Part shown: positions 17,401-29,400 of the stretch, in pieces
How positions within the stretch are numbered: the first letter of the stretch is position 1
Layout: each line of letters begins with the position of its first letter
Notes under the pieces: model-generated
Seen by the model: only the letters and a program-made list of their open reading frames with translations
The model's database searches: none
Told to the model about the DNA's origin: nothing
From: Phallusia fumigata
Taxonomy: Eukaryota; Chordata; Ascidiacea; Phlebobranchia; Ascidiidae
DNA length: 37,293 nt
Direction of reading: 5' to 3'
NCBI GenBank assembly: GCA_008931825.1
Contig: QXVZ01024691.1
Coordinates: forward strand, 1 to 37,293
Program-made: the position numbers and the translations under genes

Positions 17401-20400
17401 TGATATCCAAAACATCTTTGTTCGCTTTGGGGAGATTGTGGTAAGTTCAAATTTGAGAAAACAAGTACTAAAGATAAAAAAGTGTTAAAAATTAATATTG
17501 TTGCAAATATTGTTTGTCACTTTTTGTATATCTTTGGTACATAATTTGGCTGTACAAACTCCTTTTTTATTTTTATGCCAAAGTGTCCTTTAGTTACTCA
17601 TCCTACATTTTTTTAACAGGCAATTGAAATTAAAAGACAAAACAATATCCCACAATATGCATTTCTGCAATACACTGACATTGCAAGTGTTGTGAAAGCA
17701 ATTCAAAAAATGGATGGAGAGAAACTAGGAAAGAATACACTTAAGGTAAAAAATATCTAGTTTCTATAACCACCAATAGGGAATTTTCCCAGGAAAACGT
17801 AACAGTACTTTATTTATTTTGCAATTTTAGCTGGGATTTGGCAAAACTGTCATCTCTTCATGTATTTGGGTGGCTGGGGTTACTGAGAGTTTTACTGAAC
17901 ATTACCTGGCTAGTTGCTTTCAAAAGTAAGTACCACTGTAGTACTTTTTTTCTATATGTCATTGTTTGAAAAACCATGTTGATTGGCATGTATTTATCTA
18001 GCAAATCAACATTTTTGTGTTTGGTGTTAATTTAATGTTTTTTCTCACATAGACATGGTCCAGTTGAATATGTTGTCATTGACCGCAACCGTGGACAAGC
18101 TTTGGTGTTTTACTGTAAGTTTGAACCTGCACAGTTGGCGCTTGCCAGTCTCAGGGGCAGAAAAATGAATGGAAGTCGATTGAAACTGGATTTTGCCAGT
18201 CACAAACTTATTGAACTCTTTCTTACTGACATGCAAAACTCAGGTCAGTTTGATGTTCTTGATCCATTTTGGCGTACACTTGTTTAAACACTGTTGCGTT
18301 TAAACACAAAATAAAAAGTTTTCTGCAAAAGTGATTTTTGTTGGGCTACCGTTATGTCAACCAAGTCAAATTTACATCAACACTAATTTTTCAACCTGAA
18401 ATGATGCTTGGTTCTGCTCCTCATCTGGGTTTTTATTGAATATCAAACATAAAAAAGTACATATACATGTTATGTGCAAAAAGACAAAACAAACCAAACA
18501 AATTGGTTTGATAAAGCAATTGATAACATGGCTTGAGGATTCTTCGGTTTTTACATGTTCATGATATCAATATGATTCCTAAACATAGTAGTCTTTACTT
18601 AGAATAAGAGTATTATTGCACTTTTTAACAGGACAAAAAGCTACGACATTTGAAAGCATTCGTCATTTAATCCTCTCTGCCCCAACAACCCCTTCTGCCC
18701 CACCACCGACAACGTCCACATCTAGAAGTAGTTCGCGACCCGGGTCAAGTCACCCATACACTGGTGCCCCAGATAGCTACTTTGACCGTTACCAGCCCGC
18801 ACCACCAGCATACGATCCAGCTGCTCCTCCTCCAAGGAGCGACTGGAGAGCCTGGGAAGAGAGGAACAGAGGAAGAAACGTTTATCACAGTGTGTCACCA
18901 CGAGGAAGGAGGACATTTGATGATGATCGCCCAGAAAGGTCTGACTACTACCACCGTGATGAAGAGTGCTTCAACGATCGGTTGCCACCTAGTTATGACC
19001 CAGATTATTCAGATTATTCTCGCCGTGAGCACGGTAGAGATTACTCGGCAGCTCCTCTGCCAAGAGGTTATGCTGACGATTATCATCGTGGGTTGAAACC
19101 GAGGGATCGACGGGATCCTTTATATCACTCCAGGCACAGTCCCGGCAGGATTTTGCGTCGCAGTCGTAGCAACTCTCCAAGGTCTGGGGTACCGGGTCGC
19201 AGAGGACGAATGCGAGATTTTGACCCTAAGTTGGAACCAAGACTGCACGAGCACAGAGATATGCCGGGAAGAGGAAGGAGTCCAGTTAGATCTCCAGGAT
19301 CACGGGAGGATCGTGGGTCTGGGTCAGATACTTACCCTCGAAAGTATCGAGACCAGAGGTATGATTCTCCAGCACATTATTATTCCCCGCCTAGACGAGC
19401 GCCATCACCGTACANATCACGGGAGGATCGTGGGTCTGGGTCAGATACTTACCCTCGAAAGTATCGAGACCAGAGGTATGATTCTCCAGCACATTATTAT
19501 TCCCCGCCTAGACGAGCGCCATCACCGTACAGTCGGCGCGCAGATGAACGAAGGGTAGAGTTGCGAGATGGACGCAGTTTGCCGGGCAGTCCAAGGTCGG
19601 GCGGCGTCCGAAGCAAAGTTGTCCAAGATAACTCAAGCCAATGGCCTGTTTCGAGCAGCAGATCACAGACTTCCTCTAAGCCGTCAGAAAGTGATGAACC
19701 TTGGACCACAGAGCAAGCGGCATATGATCGAAGCCGCAGTGAAACGCCAACCAGAGATGAGAACCTCGACTCTATTGGTGAAATCATCATCAAACAACCA
19801 GTTGTGTCCTCCGTAATAACAAGGACCGTAAAGCAGGAGATCACTCGCCAAAAGAGCATTGACACGACTTCAACTAAAACTGATGCTTCGACCAAGTCCA
19901 GTTCGAGAGCGTCAAGTGTGCATTCTGAAAAAGAGGCGGAAACCAAACCTAGAAAGAAATTAGAATCTGTTGTTTCGGAAAGAACGTCCTCGTCTTCCCG
20001 AAGTCAGCTGCTCCAGCGTGTACACTCTCAATCACCGCCGGTGGAACAAGGCACGAGCAAATCGTCCAGCCGATCACAAAAGGAAAAAGTAAAGAAGCAC
20101 GACGAAAGGCGAAAGAGCAAAGTGACACAGCGTGAAAGTGTGCAGAGTGGGAGTGACACTGAAAGCTGCAGAAAGGATCCGAAACACAGACTGAAGGCTG
20201 AAAAAGATCCCACCAAGAGACGGAGGGATTCTAGAAGCGGGGGTTCGAACCTTCTTAAACGTGAGTATTCGCCTTCGATGGAGAAAGCGGCCCAAAGGCA
20301 GAAGGAGGCTGTACATGTAAAACAGGAGCACACTTCACCAGACGAAAAAGATCATAAACGTAAACTGGACGACAGGCAGAATGTTTCTGAGGATCGTTCG

Positions 20401-23400
20401 AACAGCGATCGTGACCGGTCAAGTTCAACCAGCAAAAAACGTCGGCATTCTGAAGCACATATATCAGGTAAATATGTAAAAAAAAACACTTTTGTTTGGA
20501 TGTAATGTGCTCATATAGTTTTGTGATACCAAATATTACAACTACCTTCCTTGGAAGGCCGACTATAATTCGGTATAACGCCTCTTGCTGGCCTGGCGTA
20601 CTGTAATTTCTAAATGACCGTTATCTTTGGCCCACATGATTCCAGCATTTTATTCACAGTGTTTATTACCTTGTTTCAGACACTGAAACCAGAGGCTCGT
20701 CGGCTGACAAAGAGCGACGCCTTTCAGGCAGTCAAGATCATAGACACGGAATACATGACCGGAACAATGACGACAACCAAGCCAAACCTAACAAGCGCGT
20801 CAGAAAAGTGAGTGTCAAGCACGATGCACCGATGTCTATTGCCAGTCAGAGCTTCATGGATGAGGCTATCGACGACGAAGTAATGGATTCCGGTCCTGAA
20901 GCGAGAGAGCCATCATCCCAGTTCCGTCCTCGCTTGTCAGCTAAGGAGGAAGATGTTGGGGTGATGCCAGATATGGAAGTCACTGAATTAGAGGTCATTG
21001 ACCACCCTGAGGTCCGGCAAGAAAGCGAAGGGGAGGAGGAAGACAAAAAGGAACAAGTGTTGGAGGAATCTGTTCCCCCAGTGCCTGCTGCTAAGAAACC
21101 TGTAGGAAAAGTGGCGATTGCGCAACCGTTTGTGTCTAGTTACAATCCGTATTCTTCGACTATTGTTAGCGCGACAGCTTTGATGCCAGTACAAGTGACC
21201 AAGCACAAACCGGAATCTGAAAACAAAGATGGCACGAAACGTGAAATTGAAACTGCTGAACAGCCTGCCAGTAACCTAACCGAGCTTGAAAAAGAGAAAC
21301 TTCATTTGGAACAACTTCTCTCTAAGCTCGATTCGGAGCAAAAACTGGGGCTTGAAGAGGCAAGTGAGGTTGCTGATATCTACATCACTGGCATCACACA
21401 AAAACTTAAATCCCACGTGAAGAAAGATAGCAAGGACCCCGATGATAAACCTGAAAAAGAAGCTGAGATTTCTCAAGCTGAGGAAACCCCTCTTGTCACG
21501 GTAGAAACTGCACCAGTTGACATTCAAAAAGTTGAACCACATAAACCTGAAGTTCCAGTTATTATCCCAGAGGATCAAACTGTGGTTGAAGAAGTCGTGG
21601 CGGTATCTGATGAAGAAGTTATCACTGAAGTAGTGGAGGATGAAGTAGTGATGGTAACCAGTGAAGAGCCTGTTCTGATTCCCGAGCACATGGAGGAGCG
21701 CAAACACCCGGAAGATGTGGACTTGAGCAAGAGCTATCGTAAACAGATGGAGGCCCAACGCTTGAAGGAACAGAAAAGAAAGGAGAAGGAACAAAAGTCG
21801 TTGTTAAAGAAACAGCGCAAAGAGCAAGAGCGCCAGAGCAAGCTCGTGCAGAAGATGAGAGGACCGAGTCAGGCTATTATCAGTGCTGTAGATGAGGATG
21901 AGGAAACTGAGTCATCGCTGGATGGAAGTCGTCAGGCCACTCCTATTACAGATGTCCTGCCTGCCAGCGAGGAAACGTCGCAATCAGAAACGCCCACTGA
22001 AAGTGTGAAGCCTGAAATCGCGCTTCATGAGCAAAAACAGGCGAAACAGGGTGATAATCATAAAGGTACGCATGAGGTACTGAAGGAAATAACCAGTGAA
22101 AGTGCTGAATCTGCAACAATAAACCCTGAGGTCGAACAAACAAAAGAGATTCAGCAATCTCCTCTTGTCGAAAAGGCTATTGGCAATCAACCGGACAGTA
22201 GTGATATCAGTAGACAAATTGCTCCCATAATGGCCCCACCTACCAACAAGACACCGATTCAAGTATCACCGTACACACCAAAAAGTGCTTCGTCGCATGG
22301 CAAATCTTCCCAGACCTCGCACCGAAGTAGTTCGTCGAATACCAACACGCCGTCACCGTCGCAGCCGAAACGCAAGCCACATCACCATTCCGAACCCCAT
22401 GCCCATGCCAGAAGGTTAGTGTGACTCTGCGTGTACATTTTTATGTGGATGTTCGGTGTATACGGTCAGGATACAGCGTGCAAAGGTTTAAACATCCCTT
22501 TTTAAACCTACATTTAGTGGTAAAGCGTCAGCCTCGGGTAATAAAGGTCAGTAATTGTCAAACGCCGGGGGAAAAGTATTTACGCCCGTCGTGGCAGACT
22601 TCCTTGAGGAAGACATAAGATTGAATTTCCCACTGCTATGGCATTTCACCCCTGACTGGCGCTTTACCAATCACGATATAATGGGCTGCCTCTGAACTGA
22701 CAAATTTATCCCATTAAGCTTCTACTAAATAAGATCCATCGATAAACTGAAACCAAATACTAGTGCCCCATTGATTGCTTCGTCCTGCAATGCTTCGTGA
22801 TGTCATTTTGCTGACTGCTTTGTTATAAAGGTCAAGCACAAGTGGTCACCGGCCGGACAAACACGGTCAACGTTACCACCCAACCAAGTACCACCCGGCT
22901 GACCCTAAGAGGCGCAAGGTTGACCACCGACAAAGCTCGAAACATCACGAGAGCGAAAGAAAAAGAAACGTGTACAGTCCACCGAAGCAAGTGGCCAACT
23001 TGACTGTGGCCTTAAACGTCAGCCCATCGGAGGTAGGACACAGTTTACGCTGTAGGGATTGTGGAGTGACCGTGTCATGATTTCAATGTGAACTCTGCTG
23101 TATAAACGTCAGTGGTGACGTATTTCGGGAAACTTATCAAAGTTTTTGTTTCAGCCACTGGGAAAGAAGGAACTGGAGACACTGAAGGCGGAACTTGAAA
23201 CGATGAGAAACCAGTTGTCAATGGATATGTCACCAGGGTTTCTTTCTCCCTCATCTGAAGAGGACACCGGGGTTTCCCCAATGAGCCCTATTCTAAAAAG
23301 TCCGNGACCCCAAAAGCGAAAGACACCTTTTCCAGTGCTATTGAAACCGATTTTGCTACTCCTGACATTGAGCAAACCGAACTACATGCACCAGATGAAG

Positions 23401-26400
23401 AAAGAGTTCCAGTGAAAGAAGAGGTTTCGGTAGATGAGACTGAGAACACAAAGGAGGAGTCTACCATTGAGTTTCATCCAGAACCTGAACATATTGTAGA
23501 AGATCCACCATCATCTGTTGAAGTTGTTCAACAGGATGATTTGGCCATGTACAGTGAAGAAGTTGCACCACTGGAGGTCGTGGAAGAGCATTTCGTGACT
23601 GTTCCAGATGCAGAAGAAAGTGCAGTACTTGAAGAGGATGCAACATCACTTAAAAGGTCAGATGATGAAAGAGATATGACTCAAGCGAATGCAGAAACAA
23701 AAATCCGACATGAGGAAAGTGTAATGAAGACAAACAGTTGTGTGAACATTGAGCAAAAAGATGAGGAGCCCTGTTCTGAAAATCTTGTTGAACACGAGAA
23801 AATTTCTGACGAAGGCTTAATCGAGGAGCCATTTGCTACAGAAGTATTTCCAGATGTGGATGATGATTTCATTGAATCAGACCTGGTTATCGACGCAGAA
23901 CCTCTTGAGGAAGGAATCGAATCCATGCCAGGGCTGGCAAAGGTTGATAACACAGCAATGGAATTACAAGAGGTAGAAAAATCCGATGTTGTTGAAGAGG
24001 TCTTGTCCCAGGAACCAAGTCATGATGCTGTTGACACTGTTGCTCAGTCTGCCAGCAAAACTGAGATTGCTTCGATGGATGACGAAACTATTGAAGCAAA
24101 GATTACTTCGGCTGACAAGCCACTGCCTAAGACGGAGTGCAAAAAGTCTGCACAACCAGACCCACTATCTGAAGGACAAGTTAAAAAGTCAGTTAAACCT
24201 GTTTCTGCAATACCAGACTCCAAGGAAAAGAAGGAGAACCCCTTCGCAACAAAGAAAGATAAGGTGCAAGGCCATTCAACAAAAAAACACAAGACATCTC
24301 TGCAGCCTACTAAAGGTGACGTGAAGACCAAAAAGGTAAAACCAGATGAGAAAAGGTCTGTGAAAACCGAAAAGTTTGAGGGAAAAATTAAAAAGGATGC
24401 AAAAAAGCTTCACAAGAAGGTATTTAAAGACCAAAACGCAGCTGGAAAGTCTCCAAGGCCAGCTGAAAAAATTGAGAAGACCTTAAAGACGTCTGGTGAC
24501 AGCACAGAGAAGAAAACTGACAAGGTTAAGTCGAAGGAAAAGCTTACCCAAAAACCTGAGAAGAAACCCGACTCCAGTAAACCCAGCAAGGAGTTGTCTT
24601 CGAAAATGAAAAGCGACAAACCGATTACAAAGCACAAGGATGGGACAAAACCTCACAAATCAGACACAAAAAGTATCAAAAAGGAAATGTCTGACAAAAC
24701 TTCCAGCGATTCTAGGANNNNNNNNNNNNNNNNNNNNNNNNNNNNNNNNNNNNNNNNNNNNNNNNNNNNNNNNNNNNNNNNNNNNNNNNNNNNNNNNNNN
24801 NNNNNNNNNNNNNNNNNNNNNNNNNNNNNNNNNNNNNNNNNNNNNNNNNNNNNNNNNNNNNNNNNNNNNNNNNNNNNNNNNNNNNNNNNNNNNNNNNNNN
24901 NNNNNNNNNNNNNNNNNNNNNNNNNNNNNNNNNNNNNNNNNNNNNNNNNNNNNNNNNNNNNNNNNNNNNNNNNNNNNNNNNNNNNNNNNNNNNNNNNNNN
25001 NNNNNNNNNNNNNNNNNNNNNNNNNNNNNNNNNNNNNNNNNNNNNNNNNNNNNNNNNNNNNNNNNNNNNNNNNNNNNNNNNNNNNNNNNNNNNNNNNNNN
25101 NNNNNNNNNNNNNNNNNNNNNNNNNNNNNNNNNNNNNNNNNNNNNNNNNNNNNNNNNNNNNNNNNNNNNNNNNNNNNNNNNNNNNNNNNNNNNNNNNNNN
25201 NNNNNNNNNNNNNNNNNNNNNNNNNNNNNNNNNNNNNNNNNNNNNNNNNNNNNNNNNNNNNNNNNNNNNNNNNNNNNNNNNNNNNNNNNNNNNNNNNNNN
25301 NNNNNNNNNNNNNNNNNNNNNNNNNNNNNNNNNNNNNNNNNNNNNNNNNNNNNNNNNNNNNNNNNNNNNNNNNNNNNNNNNNNNNNNNNNNNNNNNNNNN
25401 NNNNNNNNNNNNNNNNNNNNNNNNNNNNNNNNNNNNNNNNNNNNNNNNNNNNNNNNNNNNNNNNNNNNNNNNNNNNNNNGAACTTGACATCAAACCATCA
25501 AGCACGGCAAGTCCTCATATTAGCAAAGAAGAAAGAAAAACTTTGTTGGGAATGACTTCCTCTGACAGCGATGATGATTTCGACAAAATTGTCAGCCACC
25601 CCGATCCAAAGCCTGTGGAGAAGAAAGCTGAGAATAAACCGAAATTGTTTTCAAAATCTCAAGGGGGCTCGAAACCTTCTTCTGAAGCATCTGCTAATAA
25701 ATGTTCTGGCTTCGAAGCTATGAAGCAACCGCAGAAGTCAACATCAAAATCGTTGGGCGACCAAAAATCTTTGAAGAAGCATAATGAGGGAAAAAGTAAA
25801 CCATCCTCTTCGGACTCTAGGGTTTCCGCCAAACAAGGAGAAGTGAAGTCCGAAAAGAAACCTAAGCCAAAGCATGAGGTGGAAACCAAAAAGGAGTTTG
25901 GCTCCAATGAACGATCAACGTCAGAAAAACGCCAGGAGGAAAGCAAAATGCCGAAAAAGCACAAGACGTCTACGAAAATCTGTGATGAAAAATCAGGTGG
26001 AAAGCATGAAGAAAAAGTGCGGGAATCTTTAGACAGCGGCAAGAAGGTGTCAAGTAAGCCTGTTGCAAAGTCGGAAAGACCAACAAAACCGGATCGCGAC
26101 ACGTCATCAAGTAAGACAACCCAGGATCTGCAAAAAAGATCCGGGGATGCTGGAAAAATTCGTCATAAACATTCTGGCGAAAAAATCCGCCACAAGGGTG
26201 AGCACCACAAACTAAAATCGAAGTCCTCATTGTCAAAACCGCTCGACACAAGTGAAGAGAGGCGGGGTCCGAGCAAAGACGACAAAGTGGTCAAAACGTC
26301 TTCAAGCAAGACTGGTTCTGACTCGCATAAGCCCCAGCATACGAAGGAAAAGAAATCACATCCAAAGCCTACTGAGTCAAAAGCCAAACGGCCCGATGAA

Positions 26401-29400
26401 GCAAAAGTTTTGCAAGTGTCCGCGGAGAAACCGAAGACTGACAAGAACAAGCATCCCGATGTTAAATCATCCCCATCAGCAAAACAGGTGGATCGTAAAG
26501 AGTCGTCAACGCAACGGGAAAAGGACGACGACGGAAATGAGTCGGACGTTTCTTTGCCTGGAAGCAGTTTTTTCATGGCTTCTGACACTGAAAGTAAACC
26601 AATGGCCCTCAAAGCGGAAGCTAGAGAACTTGAATTGAAATCCTATAAAAACGAAGACATTGAGGACAAAGCATTTTCGCCGCGAACTCACAGTTCCCCC
26701 GTTCACACTCCGACCTTGACCAAGTCGATATTTTCACCTTCGCAATCATTTGAAACGGAAGAAAGATTTTCCGATGCTGAATTAAGAATTGTTTCAACGC
26801 CGGATGATGCCAAGCATGAACCGAAGCAAAGTGTTTCACGAAAATCTTCACTGTCACAAGACAGTACAGAAAAGGCCAAGGACACCACAAAGTCCAAGAA
26901 GAAAGAGGAGCGTAAACGGACTAAAAGCCGCGACCTTTCACCTGCTGAGAGCCGCCAGCTCGCTTTATCAGCCATGGAACGTTTTCAACTGCAGCACGAG
27001 CGGCGAAGAAAGAATTTGGAGCAACAGAAACACCTGGAGCGTCAGCGAGACGAGGAAGCGGTGAGGTCGATCATGGGAGATGATGAAAGTGATGATCTTG
27101 TTTCTTCGTCAAGTGATGCAGATTACTTGTCATCCAGGATTACTAAGTCTTACTCGGACAACGAGCCCTCCGTGGAATCGTCGTACTATTCACAGCCGAA
27201 ACCTCCTACCGAAGAAGTTGCTCCTCTTTCCGGGAGCCTGACCCCGGATGCTAGCATCCACACCGAGAAGTCGGATAATGATTTGGGCAAATCATCGGAC
27301 GTTGAGCCCAGGAGCAAAGCTGAGGAAATTGAGCTCGCTGCCGCTGTGAGTTCTATTGAGGGATTGTTCGACGATTTCAAAGACAAACAAAGCAGTGATC
27401 CGGACACCAGCTATCAACCGTTTGAGGAAGCAACGAAACCTGCCTCGCCTAAACCTCAGCAACCTGTTGCGACGTACGACGAAACTGCGCAAAGAGAAGC
27501 AGCTGCGGCAGCTTCAGCCCTACTTTCTGAACCCTTGTTTCCACAAAAGAACACTTCGAATAACGAGCCTGTAGCTCCTCCTGTGATACAGGAAATTCCC
27601 ACCTTACCGAAAGACCAATATTCGGGAGTTGGCCAACGGTCACCGGATCCAGCTAATGCTGCAATGGTGTTCGAAACACAAAGCCCAAGAAAGGCATCAC
27701 CTTTCAGACGAAGAAGTATTGAGCGTCCAGCAGAAGTTAAGAAAACAGCCGAAGCCAAACCAGTTTACGAGGTAATATTGTGTGGTATTTCTTTAAGTTG
27801 TATTACGTGATACAAACAAAAATTCCTACCTATCAAATTAAAGGAACCAAAGCCTAGTCTAACGGAGCCTTCACCAGAACGAAAAATGACGTCCGAGAAA
27901 CAGTTTCCAGTGCAACCAACGGCATCTCCGCGCCAGAAACATTCACCGGTTCATCCTGCGCTCATGGTAGGTGTTTGCGTTTTTTTTTCTTGAGTTACCA
28001 ACGCCCTGCGACCACTTTTTATTGTAGCCAGGTGCCGTTGTGTCATATAAAACCTTAAGTTTAATAAAAACAAAGAGGCTGCTTTAGGGAGTTTGGGTTT
28101 CTTCGTCCTGAAGTGCAGGGCTGTGTCCAGGCGAAAACGTATGTAATCATCTGCACATATCTTTCATCACCGAACATCTTTTTAGCTGAATAAGCAGACA
28201 ACACCACCGCAACCACAGATACCTGTGCAACCTGTTGCCATTCCTGTGACCAAGCACCATCCTCCACCGCCCGCACCAAGCATAGACGAAGCTCGACCGT
28301 TTGTTCCACTTTCCACGACCAAAACAGGTTTGCACTGATTTTTGGTCGTTCAGACTTACTATCATGTGTAAGTTGTTGTGTCAAAGCATATGTTAATTTG
28401 AGAATCCTGTTATGTTCTTGTATCATGCACCTCATAGCAAGTTATGTTTACTTTAGTGCAACCTGAGCCTTCAATCAAGGAAACGAAGCACTCCCCTCAG
28501 ATCGGGGTTCATGCTGAATTGCCCCAGGCTTTGCCGGTGCCCAGTCATCGACCCAGCAAAGATGCGCTCCCAGTTGCTGTCCCCGAGCGAAAACCACCAG
28601 GTTCCATTCATGTGCATGATATCGCTTTACCGAAGCAGACCCAGGGTGTGGTTGGGGCTAAAACTAACATTCTACCCCCGTTTCTGACGCAACCCCAGCA
28701 CGCTGGGGTGAGGCCTGACCCATATGCGGCCTACATCACCGGGCCCCATCTTCAGAGGCATCCCACATATCCCACCTCGTCCCCGCATGCCCCCTTACCC
28801 CATGCAAAAGTGTCCCCACAGGCCTCACCCACCTTCAAGTTTCCAGCGACGTCACCTATAAACCCCTCGAGCGCTATGCAGTCTCCCCAGCATAGACCCC
28901 AAGGTACCCACGTTATTTCCCCGACCCCCTTCGTTTCCCCCCTGCCGAGTAACAAAGCCTTTTCTTCTGCTCACCAGCATGCGGCATTTACTCATCCACA
29001 AGGTAATATTTTTTTTTTGTTATACGTCGTCGTCGCATGTTCAGAGTCTGTGTTGATGTTGTTTCTTATGCAGACAGCAGGCTTGGTATTTTAAGGCTTT
29101 TGGAAACAGTCACGCGCCTACATGCATGTTTTACGTTTGTTACCCATGCAAGTTTAATCAAGTCATTGAGTTTTACCGCACCGCCGCTATTTTTATCGAA
29201 TTTACGCAGTGGGTGATTGTTTCCTAAAAAATGCCAAGTAACTTTCACCTAAGGAGTTAAACAAAATTGCAAGTCACTTGCGCCTGTTTTACATATAAAT
29301 TAGAATATTTCTAGACGTTGGCATGTCGATCCTTATGCTCATTAACCCATTCTTGGGTTTAAATTGTCCAGTTTGTCTTCAAATTGGGTTTGAAGAAAAA

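Larger units (their letters stand above)
11429..18243 (+). other. SPEN: SPEN exons 1-13: four RRM domains
   Basis: RRM1 (aa about 4-80, exons 1-2) has RHLWIGNLP and VVAFVDLRSAQKAHNAV, near-identical to human. A Ser/Arg/Lys-rich linker follows (exons 3-7). RRM2 (about 279-360, exons 8-9) carries YHEFKKCGKVKSV but has a weak RNP2. RRM3 (about 383-451, exons 10-11) has TLFVGNLDKT and PQYAFLQYTDIASVVKAI. RRM4 (about 452-530, exons 11-13) has CIWVAGV and GQALVFY. The RRM2-4 block is the known RNA-binding unit of the family. Exon 10 has a spurious partial copy after an N (17353-17440) that is not part of the gene. Confidence 0.92.

Noticed and set aside
17353-17440. Possible extra exon repeating part of RRM3
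   Set aside because: Exact copy next to a single N; assembly overlap rather than a biological exon.
19497-19946. 149-codon reverse-strand open frame
   Set aside because: Antisense shadow of SPEN exon 14; Ser/Arg-rich coding sequence commonly leaves an open antisense frame.
20230-20260. tRNA T-arm-like GGGTTCGAACC in SPEN exon 14
   Set aside because: It lies inside a continuous coding frame and no acceptor stem or anticodon arm surrounds it.
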